Assembly (NCBI GenBank): GCA_018830485.1
Contig: JAHJRQ010000011.1
Coordinates: 1-64,000, forward strand
Reading direction: 5' to 3'
Length of the DNA stretch: 64,000 nt
DNA from: Pseudomonadota bacterium
GTDB taxonomy: Bacteria; Desulfobacterota; Desulfobulbia; Desulfobulbales; Desulfurivibrionaceae
In this document: in pieces, positions 17,521 through 26,128 of the stretch
How the letters are laid out: each line of letters opens with the position of its first letter
How positions within the stretch are numbered: position 1 is the first letter of the stretch
Notes under the pieces: model-generated
Told to the model about the DNA's origin: nothing
Seen by the model: only the letters and a program-made list of their open reading frames with translations
The model's database searches: none
Translations under genes and position numbers: made by a program

Positions 17521-18004
17521 AGTGTTCAACTCCTTTCCTTGAAAAATAGGGTTGCGTGTCTTGATGAAATCCGAACAGTATCTATACAATCGTTGAAAAA
17601 ACAAGAGAAGTCAAAAAAAAGCGTCACGCGACTCCTGTATTTACCGGAGCTGAAGGGGGGGCAGGGAGAATTCCGGGAGGGGAAGCAGCACGAAGGAAAG
17701 CACGGCGAAACATTTTCGTGTCAGTCATTGAGGCGGAGATCGCAGCCGCCGGCAGGCGCCTCCGCTTCTGCGGGGATGCGGCGATGAGCGGGGTCGCTGT
17801 GTGAAGCCTGTTCGGATTGGGCGAGCCGGAGTGATCCGGCCGGGAGGAAGAGGGGCAGGTCTTTTTTTCGGGAACGGAAAGAGGGGCAGGCGCGGCATTC
17901 GGAGATTCGATGCTCTCCCGTCCGGCAGGAATGGACGAACCGCCACCCGCCCCCCATGCTTTCAGGCCCGGGGGTGTTTTGTGCCTCAAGCTACAACAGG
18001 GGGG
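17521..18004. other. Intergenic region without a recognisable gene
   Basis: Short open frames on both strands lack ribosome binding sites and look like compositional noise. At about 17811-17850 a 13-nt identity (CGGATTGGGCGAG) and weaker flanking similarity to the endonuclease IV gene are visible, possibly another decayed scrap related to 19448-19557, but this is weak. Confidence 0.4.
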
Positions 18005-18247
18005 CTACGCCTTCTTGATATAAAAAGTGAAAACCCCTTCATTTTCCTTGTTGCCCAAAAATTCATGGCCGCAGCGCGCACACCAGTTGGGGAGGTCATT
18101 TTTGGATCCGGGGTCGGTGCCGTGAACTTCCAGAATCTGGCCCGAACCGATGGACTCAATGGCCTTTTTGGTTTTGAGCAGCGGCATAGGGCAACACATG
18201 CCCTTCACATCAAGGGTCTGGTCCGGTTTAACGATTGTGAAATCCAT
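18005..18247 (-). CDS. TusA-family sulfur carrier protein
   Basis: An 80-residue TusA/SirA/YedF-like protein with the CPxP signature in DVKGMCCPMPLLKTKKAIE; the Cys would carry persulfide sulfur. The C-terminus has two further cysteines (LPNWCARCGHEF), absent from classic TusA, as in variants associated with sulfur-metabolising anaerobes. A GAGGAGG ribosome binding site precedes the ATG. It lies directly downstream of a dodecahaem cytochrome, separated by a perfect 16-bp hairpin, suggesting co-transcription and a link between sulfur transfer and electron transfer (inference). Confidence 0.85.
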   Translation of the reverse strand: MDFTIVKPDQTLDVKGMCCPMPLLKTKKAIESIGSGQILEVHGTDPGSKNDLPNWCARCGHEFLGNKENEGVFTFYIKKA

Positions 18248-18295
18248 GCATTCCTCCTCTGAAGATTGTAATAAAACCCCACTATTGGCAAGACT

Positions 18296-18334
18296 ACCCA
18301 TGCGGGGCATGTTTCGATCATGCCCCGCATGGGT
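18296..18334. promoter_or_regulatory. Perfect 16-bp hairpin between cytochrome and TusA genes
   Basis: ACCCATGCGGGGCATG (18296-18311) pairs perfectly with 18319-18334 across a TTTCGAT loop. It begins 7 nt after the cytochrome stop. No U-run follows on the minus strand, so it more likely stabilises the cytochrome mRNA 3' end or partially attenuates than fully terminates. Confidence 0.6.
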
Positions 18335-18340
18335 GACGAA

Positions 18341-19141
18341 TTATTTGTGCAGGTCATGGGCCGTCCCATGGCACTGACTGCACTGCGGGAAAGTCTGGTG
18401 CATGGCCGAGGCGTGCGGTTTTGCGCCATGGCAGTTCTGGCACTGCAGGATCATCCTGTGTTTCTCCTGATGACAGGTGGCGCATTCCATCTTGGCATGT
18501 TTGGCCGCGCTCTTTTTGAGTTTTTCATAGGCTGCGGCATGGCATCCCGCGCAATTCTTGGAGGGAATATCTCCCGGGTAGGTGACGTTCTTCGGCGAGT
18601 GGGCCTTGTGGCAGGTAAGGCAATCTTTCTGCGCCTGCCCTTCGGAATGGGGCGAATGACAGTCGGTGCAGTTGGGGATAAGGCCGTGCCGTTCCCGGTG
18701 GCAGGTGGAGCAGGCCACGTTGGTGTGCTTGCTGACCTCCTGCTGCAACTCGGTCATTTGCTTGCTATGGCAACTCAGGCACGGCTCGGTAATTCCCGAG
18801 GGAATCGTCACCACCAGCGGAGTATGCGGATTGCTGTGGCAGCCGGCACACCCTGGCAACTTGAAGTGGGGGGTGTCGGCATGGCAGGTACTGCATTTCG
18901 GGATGATATCCTTGGATTTGGGAGGATGGCTGACATGGCAGTCCACGCAGCTTATTTTTTCCTTGTGCGCTCCCCCTGCCTTGGCAATATCCAGGGGTGC
19001 CTGGTCGTGGCATTTTATGCAGTCTGCGGGAAGGAGTTCGCTTCCCGCCGCAATGGCCTGCGCCCATGCCGCCGTGGTCAGAAGCAGCCCCCCGGCAACT
19101 ATTCCCGCCCAATGTCGTCCTCGGTTTTTTGATCGCATCAT
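18341..19141 (-). CDS. Periplasmic dodecahaem c-type cytochrome
   Basis: After a signal peptide (GIVAGGLLLTTAAWAQAIAA) the 266-residue protein has twelve CxxCH haem motifs (CIKCH, CVDCH, CSTCH, CAGCH, CLSCH, CSTCH, CTDCH, CLTCH, CAGCH, CATCH, CQNCH, CSQCH), one per about 20 residues, and many extra His for distal ligation. This is the build of small periplasmic electron-wire cytochromes; the ExtA-type 12-haem cytochromes of Geobacter are a possible parallel, but I cannot confirm orthology. It is likely to shuttle electrons through the periplasm. An AGGGG site precedes the ATG, and TusA follows. Confidence 0.9.
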   Translation of the reverse strand: MMRSKNRGRHWAGIVAGGLLLTTAAWAQAIAAGSELLPADCIKCHDQAPLDIAKAGGAHKEKISCVDCHVSHPPKSKDIIPKCSTCHADTPHFKLPGCAGCHSNPHTPLVVTIPSGITEPCLSCHSKQMTELQQEVSKHTNVACSTCHRERHGLIPNCTDCHSPHSEGQAQKDCLTCHKAHSPKNVTYPGDIPSKNCAGCHAAAYEKLKKSAAKHAKMECATCHQEKHRMILQCQNCHGAKPHASAMHQTFPQCSQCHGTAHDLHK

Positions 19142-19447
19142 TTCTATGTGTGCCCCTTGAAAAAAAATTCAGTGTGATTGTTCCTGTCTCCGGAAACAAA
19201 ACCGCGATTCTCCCCCTGGCGTTCAGCAATTCCCATGCCATTGCAATCATCGGGGAGATTGTTCGCACCAACCCGCGTCAACTGCGGCTGTTGGCGGGAA
19301 ATGCTCCGCCAGCCGCCCGTGGGGGGGGAGTGCGGTCCATCAAAAAATGACCGGTCCAGTCAGAAACTGTTGAGCGGAGAAAAACGGAAGGCCGCGACAC
19401 GCGACAGATAAGGAAAAGGGGAAGGATCGGAGAATCCTTTGTTGCCT
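19142..19447. other. Intergenic region upstream of the dodecahaem cytochrome
   Basis: About 300 nt with no gene. It should contain the cytochrome promoter on the minus strand, but I see no convincing -35/-10 pair. Confidence 0.4.
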
Positions 19448-19557
19448 GATTGGGCGAGGCGGGGTTGATCAGGCAGGAATCGCGGGAGGACCGGAATACC
19501 AGGAATGTTTCGCCGTCTGGTCCTTCACCTGGGCCAACCCGGGGAAGGGGGGCAGGG
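19448..19557 (-). pseudogene. Decayed fragment of endonuclease IV (nfo)
   Basis: Bases 19448-19524 match 13765-13841 of the intact nfo gene at roughly 85 percent by eye (shared GATTGGGCGAGGC and GTTGATCAGG and GACCGGAATACC blocks), with small indels that break the frame. The match then jumps to nfo 13925-13957 (ACCTGGG block), implying an internal deletion of about 80 bp. It is in the same orientation as nfo. It is best read as the last scrap of a duplicated or horizontally acquired second nfo. Confidence 0.7.
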
Positions 19558-19568
19558 CTTGGTGTATA

Positions 19569-20117
19569 TCATTGCTTTTCAAACAGAGCCGCATGGCTCA
19601 AAGAGATGAGAGGCGAACCAATACGTCTGAGCCCTGTTTCTTGGGCGATGTTCAACATTTTTTGGAAGTTATCTCCGGTGACATGGAGCTTGGGTTCGGC
19701 CAGAAGGAGCGTGCCCGTTTTTTTGAGGATCGTCTGGACCTGCGTGAAAAAGAGTCTTTCATCCGGAGTTTCATGAGCCATCCAGAAGGCCAGGGCGAAA
19801 TCAACTTCGTCGTGGTTGCCGATGTTGTTCTCATCGCAGAGCAAGGGGGTGATGCGGCCGGCGACCCCTGTTTGTTTGGCGCGCTGCATCAGGGTGTCCA
19901 GCATCTGTTGTTGCAGATCAACGGAAATAACCTTGCCGGTTTCGCCAACCATCCTGGCCATGGAGATGGAGAAATAGCCCATGCCGCAGCCGAGGTCGAT
20001 GGCGGTCATCCCTTCCCTGATGTACGGGGCAAACATCTCCTCCGGCTTGTGGAAGATCCGCCGCAACGGATTGTCAAAGGCATAGGCCAGCCACCAGGGG
20101 CAGAGATGTTTTGCCAT
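19569..20117 (-). CDS. Class I SAM-dependent methyltransferase
   Basis: A 182-residue Rossmann methyltransferase with motif I DLGCGMGYFSISMA, an acidic motif II (VISVDLQQQML) and the post-motif LLAEPKLHVTG. Such proteins transfer a methyl group from S-adenosylmethionine; the substrate cannot be told from sequence. The N-terminal CPWWLAYAFDNPLRR stretch is common among methyltransferases of anaerobes. It stands alone, with an nfo scrap downstream of its stop. Confidence 0.85.
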   Translation of the reverse strand: MAKHLCPWWLAYAFDNPLRRIFHKPEEMFAPYIREGMTAIDLGCGMGYFSISMARMVGETGKVISVDLQQQMLDTLMQRAKQTGVAGRITPLLCDENNIGNHDEVDFALAFWMAHETPDERLFFTQVQTILKKTGTLLLAEPKLHVTGDNFQKMLNIAQETGLRRIGSPLISLSHAALFEKQ

Positions 20118-20306
20118 GGGGGGGAATCCCTGTTTCTATTTGGCGCCAAAAACTTTTTTTAATAAGGCAGTCGTCTGTTTTGCCGGGTCGTTGCGAATAC
20201 CGGCCTCTTCCTTGGCGGTATAAAAGAATATCCCGTCATCCCTTTCTGGAGGACATTTTGTGCGTAGCCTCAGAAGGTTCGCGGGGCCTGGTCTGTTTTA
20301 CATGGA

Positions 20307-20993
20307 TTATTTCTTTTCTGAAACGAGCACCTCCAGGCGCAAATTCTCCATTATTGTCAGGCAGTTATCATTATTTTTCACCGCAACATTTTCATCCGGA
20401 CCTACAAAAAAGAAGCCATGATTGGGGCGAGCGCCGGACATCCAATCCCGGACGGTCGAACTGACATTGACATTCCCCGTTGGCCAGTCAACATTCAAAT
20501 CCTCGCCTTGAGTTGTTGTGTTCTGTTGCCACGGCTCAAGGGCAATAAAAACTTTTTTTACGCAGGTGCCTTCATTTGAGGCGGTATCCCCATAACTTTT
20601 TTGTGTTGAAGAATCCCATTTGAGATTCGCGGAGCCAATGCCTTTTCCGTGCAGCGCTGACAAATTAAAACCCACATAGCCCCTGTATGCGCAGTTTGCA
20701 TATTCCCAGCATCGGCAAGGCTCGGTGCCGTGGTCATAGTTGTGGGAAAAGCCAACGATCGTTGAATCGTCCGATGGCAGTTGAACGGTGCAACTGGTTC
20801 CCATGGTTGCGAAACAAGCGCCAGGGCATGGGATGCCTATGGGAGATTCCGGCATGGTTGCGTGGCCCGATTTGGACGTGGGAAAATAAAATCTTTTAGA
20901 GTCCGGTTTGATGGTTACGGTTTCCAGGACGCATCCAGACACAGTTAATGCGAGGATGCTCAGTGCGGTGGAAATTGTGGTCGATTTTTTCAT
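20307..20993 (-). CDS. DNRLRE-domain lipoprotein
   Basis: A lipobox (LALTVSGC) opens a 228-residue secreted protein. The middle and end look like the DNRLRE beta-sandwich fold (GYVGFNLSALHGKGIGSANL, then VSSTVRDWMSGARPNHGFFF), a surface and adhesin-associated domain in anaerobes. Eight cysteines outside the lipobox (for example CPGACF and CRCWEYANC) suggest disulfides. No partner genes are adjacent. The function is unknown, with cell-surface display likely. Confidence 0.7.
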   Translation of the reverse strand: MKKSTTISTALSILALTVSGCVLETVTIKPDSKRFYFPTSKSGHATMPESPIGIPCPGACFATMGTSCTVQLPSDDSTIVGFSHNYDHGTEPCRCWEYANCAYRGYVGFNLSALHGKGIGSANLKWDSSTQKSYGDTASNEGTCVKKVFIALEPWQQNTTTQGEDLNVDWPTGNVNVSSTVRDWMSGARPNHGFFFVGPDENVAVKNNDNCLTIMENLRLEVLVSEKK

Positions 20994-21110
20994 GTCCCCC
21001 CCTGCTTTCGCCGTCAGAATGGCAGTAAGATTGCAACCTTGGAATCGGGCCCGGTTATTCTTGGTATATTGTCTGATAGGATTTAGAATATGGAAAGCCG
21101 GGAGAAAAGT

Positions 21111-21275
21111 AAATAGTGTCCTTCCGGAAACAATGTTTCCTGCTGGATGCTATCAGCGGTAAGCTATCAGGGTTCAGAAAAAAACTTAATAAAGTAAGCA
21201 CGTTAAGCTAAAAACTGATAGCTGATAGCTTACCGCGTTCATCTGGAAAGACGAGTTTCCGGATGAACACTAAAT
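21111..21275. repeat. MITE-like element with imperfect terminal inverted repeats
   Basis: Ends are TAGTGTCCTTCCGGAAAC (from 21114) and its near inverse (to 21272, reading TAGTGTTCATCCGGAAAC on the minus strand). Inside, GCGGTAAGCTATCAG and CTGATAGCTTACCGC form a second inverted pair. It carries no ORF and lies upstream of the DNRLRE lipoprotein, downstream of the RluA gene. Confidence 0.65.
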
Positions 21276-21324
21276 ACAATCCAACGCAACCCGGCCGCAA
21301 AAAAATGGCCAAGCGTGGAAAACG

Positions 21325-22302
21325 TCAGACCTGCGGTCCTGTTAGCAAAGCGGCAATGGCCGACGGCAACGGCACGGAAAACTCCAGCATCTGTCCGGTT
21401 GTCGGGTGGTTGAGGCGCAGGCTGGAAGCATGCAGGGCCTGACGGGGGAGACGGAGGCGGGCGTGGTCGGCTTCGCTGAGGCGATCTTCCTGGAAACGGA
21501 GGAAAAGCTGTTCGTCCACTCCATAGAGCTTGTCGCCCACCACCGGAAAGCCCAGGTGTAACAGGGTGGCGCGGATCTGGTGGCAGCGGCCGGTGTGCGG
21601 CCGTACTTCCAGCAGGGATAGGCTGGCGTTGCTTGCGGTGGAGATGCGCAGGAACCGGGTGCTGGATGCCACGGCGCCGGGCGGCACAGCGCATTGCTTG
21701 GGATAAAACCGCATCTTTTTGCGGATCGCGCTCTCCGGGTCCACCCCCATCCAGCCCGTGGCCTCCACCGTGCCTGGCGTGTCCGGGAAATCTCCTTCCA
21801 CCACCACGAGATAAACCTTCTCCACCCGGTGCTGGGCAAACTGCTCCTGGCACAGGCGGGCTGCGGCCTTGTTCTTGGCCACCAGGATGAGGCCGGAGGT
21901 CTCCCGATCCAGCCGGTTGACGAGCCTAGGCTCGGCTAGGTTGTGCTTTTCTTTGAGCAGGGCCCAGAGGGTGTGGGCGAAGAAGCGGCCGCCGGGATGG
22001 CAGGGCAGGGGGGCGGGCTTGTCGATCACCAGCAGGTCGCCATCCTCGTGGAGTACGGTGTAGTTGGGGTCAACCGGCGGCTCCACCAGGGCGGGCATCA
22101 GGTAGACGAGCAGGTCGTCCGGGGCCAGGATGGCATCACCCCGCGCTTCGGTATCGTTGAGCAGAAAGCGGTGGGCTGCCAGCTCCGTTTGCCATTCCTC
22201 GCGGTTCCGGTAGGTGAAGCGTTGGCTGACGAAATCGAGGAGCTGCCGGCCTGCCTGGTGGGGCTGGATGCGCACCGAGGTTTTTCTGTGCATCATAAAC
22301 AT
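21325..22302 (-). CDS. RluA-family 23S rRNA/tRNA pseudouridine synthase
   Basis: A 325-residue pseudouridine synthase with the catalytic motif VNRLDRETSGLILVAKN (Asp in RLDxxTSG) and RPHTGRCHQIRATLLHLGFP. An N-terminal S4-like segment is probable (QLLDFVSQRF). The exact target uridine cannot be assigned. The start is chosen at 22302; the frame is open further upstream but that part is a dispersed repeat (22313-22379). The stop lies near a MITE-like element. Confidence 0.85.
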   Translation of the reverse strand: MFMMHRKTSVRIQPHQAGRQLLDFVSQRFTYRNREEWQTELAAHRFLLNDTEARGDAILAPDDLLVYLMPALVEPPVDPNYTVLHEDGDLLVIDKPAPLPCHPGGRFFAHTLWALLKEKHNLAEPRLVNRLDRETSGLILVAKNKAAARLCQEQFAQHRVEKVYLVVVEGDFPDTPGTVEATGWMGVDPESAIRKKMRFYPKQCAVPPGAVASSTRFLRISTASNASLSLLEVRPHTGRCHQIRATLLHLGFPVVGDKLYGVDEQLFLRFQEDRLSEADHARLRLPRQALHASSLRLNHPTTGQMLEFSVPLPSAIAALLTGPQV

Positions 22303-22312
22303 CACAATATTA

Positions 22313-22379
22313 TCACCCCGGCGAAGGCCGGGGTCCAGAAATTCATAAGTGCTGGATTCCGGCCTTCGCCGGAATGACG
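22313..22379. repeat. Short dispersed palindromic repeat (REP-like)
   Basis: CCCCGGCGAAGGCCGGGG and ATTCCGGCCTTCGCCGGAAT are two long palindromes spaced by about 20 nt. A related pair is present inside the nested element at 58901-59031. Repeats of this general kind (CCGGAATGAC ends) are widespread in Proteobacteria. It sits directly in front of the RluA start and between that gene and the efflux channel gene. Confidence 0.65.
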
Positions 22380-22387
22380 TGGAGGTT

Positions 22388-23818
22388 CTACAAGCCCGAC
22401 CCATCGCTGACAGTGGTCTTTTCCGTCTGCCAACCGCCGCCCAACGCCTTGAACAGGGCAACCAGATTGGTGGACATGGTGCGGCTGGATTGGGCCAGGC
22501 TATCCTCGGCGGTGTAGAGGGAGCGCTGGGCGTCGAGCACGGCGAGGAAATCGTTTTGCCCCGCGGTGTAGAGGGCGGTGGCCAGTTCCACCGCGGTGCG
22601 GTTGGCTGCCACGGCCTGGGCCATGGACTTGCGGTGCTCCTCCTCCTTTGTCGAGGCGATCAGGGCGTTTTCCACCTCCCGTAGGGCATTGAGTACTGTC
22701 TGTTCATAGGCCAGAAGCTCTTCTTCCTGGATGGCCTTCTGCAGCTCCAGATTGGAGCGGGTGCGGCCCATGTCAAAGAGCGGCCAGTTCAGGGCCGGGC
22801 CGAGGGACCAGAAGCTGCTGGCGGTGTTGAAGAGTGCATTGGAATTGGTATTCTGGTAGCCGAAGGCTCCGGAGATGGTGAATTTGGGAAAGAGATCAGC
22901 CTTGGCCATCCCGATCCGGGCGGTGGCTCCATGGATCTTCGCAACCGCCCGGCGGATGTCCGGCCTGCGCAGGAGCAGGTCCGATGGCAGCCCCACGGGC
23001 ACCGTGGCCTGGGCCGCTGGCAACGGTGCCTCCGGGGTCAGTTCCGCCAAGAGGACGGCCGGTTCGCCGCCCAGCAGCAGGCTGAGGCTGTAGATCGTTT
23101 GCCGAACCTGCGCCTCCAGCAGCGGGATCTGTCCGGCCGTGGTGGCGGCCAGGGATTCCGCCCGCACCACATCGAGTTTGCTGGCAAAGCCCACGTTGAA
23201 GCGCTGGCGGGTCAGGTCGGCGGTGTGGGCCTGGGCCTTGAGGTTCTCTCTGGCAATGGCGAGCCGCTGCTGCAGGGAGCGCAGGTTGAGGTAATTGCTG
23301 GCCACCTCGGCGCTCAGGCTCACCAGCAGATCGTTGCGGTTTTCCATGGCCGCGTCGAGATCCGCGCCCGCTGCTTCAACTCCGCGCCGCAAGCCGCCGA
23401 AGAGATCGATCTCCCAGCCGGCGTCAAATCCCGCCTGGTAGAGATTGGAGGTCGTCACCTCGCTCCGGGTCGAAGATGCCGGAGTCCGGCTGCGGGTAAG
23501 CGAGGCATTGGTGTTCACGGTCGGGCCGAGGTCCGCCCCGGCGATGCCCATGGAGGCGCGCGCTTGCCGGATGCGGCTTTGGGCCATGCGCAGGTCCAGA
23601 TTGGCCTGCATGCCCCGCTCTATCAGGGAGGTAAGCTGGGGATCGTTGAAGATCGTCCACCATTGGGCCAGGTTTTGTTCCGCTGTGGGCGCTTGCCCCA
23701 GCCACTGGGAGGAGACCTTGGCTTCCGGGCGCTGAAAATCAGGGCCAACCATGCAACTGGCCAGGAGGGGCAGGCAGAGGCAGAGGGCCAGGGAGGTTCG
23801 GTATGGTTTGGGGATCAT
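22388..23818 (-). CDS. OprM/NodT-family outer-membrane efflux channel lipoprotein
   Basis: A lipobox (CLPLLASC) starts a 476-residue TolC-fold channel with two OEP repeats; hallmarks are the IERGMQANLDLRMAQSRIRQ helix and DLLLRRPDIRRAVAKIHGA. It is the outer-membrane exit duct for the MacA/MacB-type pump encoded upstream on the same strand. An inverted repeat (23921-24028) and about 100 nt separate it from the permease gene. It is the last gene of the operon. Confidence 0.92.
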   Translation of the reverse strand: MIPKPYRTSLALCLCLPLLASCMVGPDFQRPEAKVSSQWLGQAPTAEQNLAQWWTIFNDPQLTSLIERGMQANLDLRMAQSRIRQARASMGIAGADLGPTVNTNASLTRSRTPASSTRSEVTTSNLYQAGFDAGWEIDLFGGLRRGVEAAGADLDAAMENRNDLLVSLSAEVASNYLNLRSLQQRLAIARENLKAQAHTADLTRQRFNVGFASKLDVVRAESLAATTAGQIPLLEAQVRQTIYSLSLLLGGEPAVLLAELTPEAPLPAAQATVPVGLPSDLLLRRPDIRRAVAKIHGATARIGMAKADLFPKFTISGAFGYQNTNSNALFNTASSFWSLGPALNWPLFDMGRTRSNLELQKAIQEEELLAYEQTVLNALREVENALIASTKEEEHRKSMAQAVAANRTAVELATALYTAGQNDFLAVLDAQRSLYTAEDSLAQSSRTMSTNLVALFKALGGGWQTEKTTVSDGSGL

Positions 23819-23920
23819 GGGGATGCTCCTTATAATAAAGATGTGCCGGGAGGTTGGCCCGGTTGCTTGTATACAGTAACTGTTCAGCTCGAAGCAGGGG
23901 AATAAGGATAATCCCAGAAC

Positions 23921-24028
23921 GGTAATTGCCCAGCAGCACCGCAGATGCTAGGAAGAGGCCGGCGAAATGTGCTGTTGCACATGAGCCGACCGATGACAAC
24001 GCAGATGCGGTGCTGCTGGGCAATTACC
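23921..24028. repeat. Intercistronic palindrome family, copy 1
   Basis: Perfect 23-bp arms (23921-23943 and 24006-24028, starting GGTAATTGCCCAGCAGCACC) flank a core with a second hairpin. It directly abuts the stop codon of the MacB-type permease. The core, read on the minus strand, matches the repeat at 43793-43870 after the zwf stop. Confidence 0.75.
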
Positions 24029-25396
24029 TTATTCATAACGCAGAGCCTCGATGGGATCGAGCCGCGAGGCCTTCCAGGCCGGATAGAATCCGAAGATGAT
24101 CCCCACCCCGGCCGAAACCAACACCGCGGTGGCAATGGCCGCGGGCGAGGTCTCCACCGGCCACTTGAACAGGAACCGGACCAGCAGGGAGCCGCCGTGC
24201 CCGAGGACGATGCCCATGGCCCCGCCGGTGAGGCAGAGGACCACGGCTTCGACGAGAAACTGGCGGAGAATGTCGCGGCCCCGGGCGCCGACGGCCATGC
24301 GCAGCCCGATCTCCCGCGTTCGCTCGGTAACCGAGACGAGCATGATGTTCATGATCCCAACCCCGCCCACCACCAGGGAGATCATGGCCACGGCCAGCAA
24401 GAGGTTGGTCATCAGCTTGGTGGTGGTGGAGAGGGTGCGGGTCAGTTCGGCCATGTCGCGGATGTTGAAATCATCCGGTTCGTCGGCACGGATGCGATGC
24501 CGCTCCCGGAGCACCTCGGAGATCTGCTCAATGGCCAGGGGAATCTCCGCCGAGCTGTTGGCGGCGAGCATGATCTGGTCGATATTGGCAAAGCGCACCG
24601 GCATGGGGTTGTTGGCCAGCTGGACAGCGGAACGTTCCGGATAGAGGCTGCGCTGGGCCGTGGGATAGAGATTGGACAGGGTATTCACCGAGTCGCTGGC
24701 AACAGAGGCGCTCTGATTGGCGGTGGAGGCGCTCGCGCCGGTGACCCGGTATTTGATGGTGGTCCAGGGCGCGAGGATGACATCGTCCTGGTCGAAGCCC
24801 ATCATGTTGGCGCCCTTGGGGCTCAGCACTCCAACCACCCGAAAGGCGATGTTTTTGATCCGGATCTCCTTGCCCACCGCGGATTCACCATCGAACAGTT
24901 CCCGGACCAGGCTTTGGCCCAGGATGCAGACCCGGTTGCCGTTTAAGACATCCCGGTCGTTAAAGGGCTCGCCCTCGGCCAGGATGGACCAGTCCTGCAC
25001 ATCGAGATAGGCCGGGGTCGTGCCGTAGATGGCGTTGGGCACCCAGTTGCGGTTGCCGTACACCACCTGGGTGCGGGCCCGGACCATGGGCGCGGCGTTG
25101 CGCACGGCCGGGCATTCCCGCAGGATGGCCTGGCAATCTTCCGGGGTCAGGGTGGTGGTGGTGCCCGCGCCGAAGGAGACTCCGCCGCTGGAGGCGGTGC
25201 CGGGCCGGATCACCAAAACATTGGCTCCCATGCTGGCAATGGTTTTTTTCAGAGCGCCCGAGGCGCCGGCGCCGATCTCCATCATGGCGATGACCGCGCC
25301 CACGCCGATGACGATGCCCAAGGTGGTGAGCATGGCCCGCATGGGATTGCGGCGCAAGGTCCGAAAGGCGGTGCGGGCGGTGGTGTACATCATCAT
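24029..25396 (-). CDS. MacB-type ABC transporter permease (separate from ATPase)
   Basis: A 455-residue permease with an N-terminal TM (AMLTTLGIVIGVGAVIAMMEIG), a large periplasmic domain and three C-terminal TM helices in an FtsX domain (SLVVGGVGIMNIMLVSVTERT). In E. coli MacB the ATPase and permease are fused in one protein; here they are two genes that overlap by 4 nt. With the upstream adaptor and the OprM channel it should form a tripartite mechanotransmission pump exporting drugs, toxins or peptides; the substrate is unknown. Confidence 0.92.
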   Translation of the reverse strand: MMMYTTARTAFRTLRRNPMRAMLTTLGIVIGVGAVIAMMEIGAGASGALKKTIASMGANVLVIRPGTASSGGVSFGAGTTTTLTPEDCQAILRECPAVRNAAPMVRARTQVVYGNRNWVPNAIYGTTPAYLDVQDWSILAEGEPFNDRDVLNGNRVCILGQSLVRELFDGESAVGKEIRIKNIAFRVVGVLSPKGANMMGFDQDDVILAPWTTIKYRVTGASASTANQSASVASDSVNTLSNLYPTAQRSLYPERSAVQLANNPMPVRFANIDQIMLAANSSAEIPLAIEQISEVLRERHRIRADEPDDFNIRDMAELTRTLSTTTKLMTNLLLAVAMISLVVGGVGIMNIMLVSVTERTREIGLRMAVGARGRDILRQFLVEAVVLCLTGGAMGIVLGHGGSLLVRFLFKWPVETSPAAIATAVLVSAGVGIIFGFYPAWKASRLDPIEALRYE

Positions 25397-26121
25397 GGCG
25401 CGCTTTCCGGGGTTTTTTGGTTTGGCTCGGCTGCAGGGGGGGCATCGCCCTGGATCACCCCGTCTTCCATGCGGATCAACCGGTTGGCGTGCCCGGCCAC
25501 CTTGGGATCGTGGGTCACCATGATGATGGTGATGCGGTCCTCGGTGTTGAGCCGCTCGAACATCTGCAGCACCTCTTCGCTGGTCTTGGAGTCCAGATTG
25601 CCGGTGGGCTCGTCGGCAAAGAGCACCGGCGGGCGGTTGATCAGGGCACGGGCGATGGCCACCCGCTGCTGCTGGCCGCCGGAAAGCTGGGAGGGATGGT
25701 GGTCCAGCCGATCGGCCAGCCCCACCCTGGTCAGCATTTCCGCGGCCCGCTCTCGTGCTTCGCGCTCGCTCAAATGCTCGGCGCCGTAGGAGAGGGGCAT
25801 GGCCACGTTTTCCAGGGCGCTGGTTCTGGCCAGCAGGTTGAAGCTCTGGAAGACAAAGCCCAGCTTGCGGTTGCGAAGCAGAGCCCGCTCGTCGGCGGAA
25901 AGCTGGGAGACCTCCTGGCCCTCCAGCCAGTATTCGCCCGCACTCGGCCGATCCAGGCAGCCCAGGATATTCATCAGGGTGGATTTGCCGGAGCCGGATG
26001 AACCGGTGAGCGCGACCAGCTCCCCCTGCCGGATGGCTAAAGAGATGCCTTTCAGCACAGGCACGGCGATGTCGCCCATCTGGTAGGTTTTGGTAATGGA
26101 GCGCAGGGTGATGAGTTCCAT
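25393..26121 (-). CDS. MacB-type ABC transporter ATP-binding protein
   Basis: A 242-residue nucleotide-binding domain with Walker A LTGSSGSGKSTLMNILGCLD, signature LSGGQQQRVAIARAL and Walker B VLFADEPTGNLDSKT, characteristic of the LolD/MacB class. The ATG at 26121 starts MELITLRSITKTYQ; upstream frame is shadow of the adaptor gene. It overlaps the permease start by 4 nt (ATGA) and powers the pump. Confidence 0.93.
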   Translation of the reverse strand: MELITLRSITKTYQMGDIAVPVLKGISLAIRQGELVALTGSSGSGKSTLMNILGCLDRPSAGEYWLEGQEVSQLSADERALLRNRKLGFVFQSFNLLARTSALENVAMPLSYGAEHLSEREARERAAEMLTRVGLADRLDHHPSQLSGGQQQRVAIARALINRPPVLFADEPTGNLDSKTSEEVLQMFERLNTEDRITIIMVTHDPKVAGHANRLIRMEDGVIQGDAPPAAEPNQKTPESAP

Positions 26122-26128
26122 GGCGTCC

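Noticed and set aside
18356-18375. Sigma54-like TGGCAC element
   Set aside because: It lies inside the cytochrome coding region, on the wrong strand and without a proper GC dinucleotide at -12 spacing.
22313-22379. CRISPR-like repeat
   Set aside because: Only one isolated pair of palindromes, no regular spacers and no cas genes in the window.
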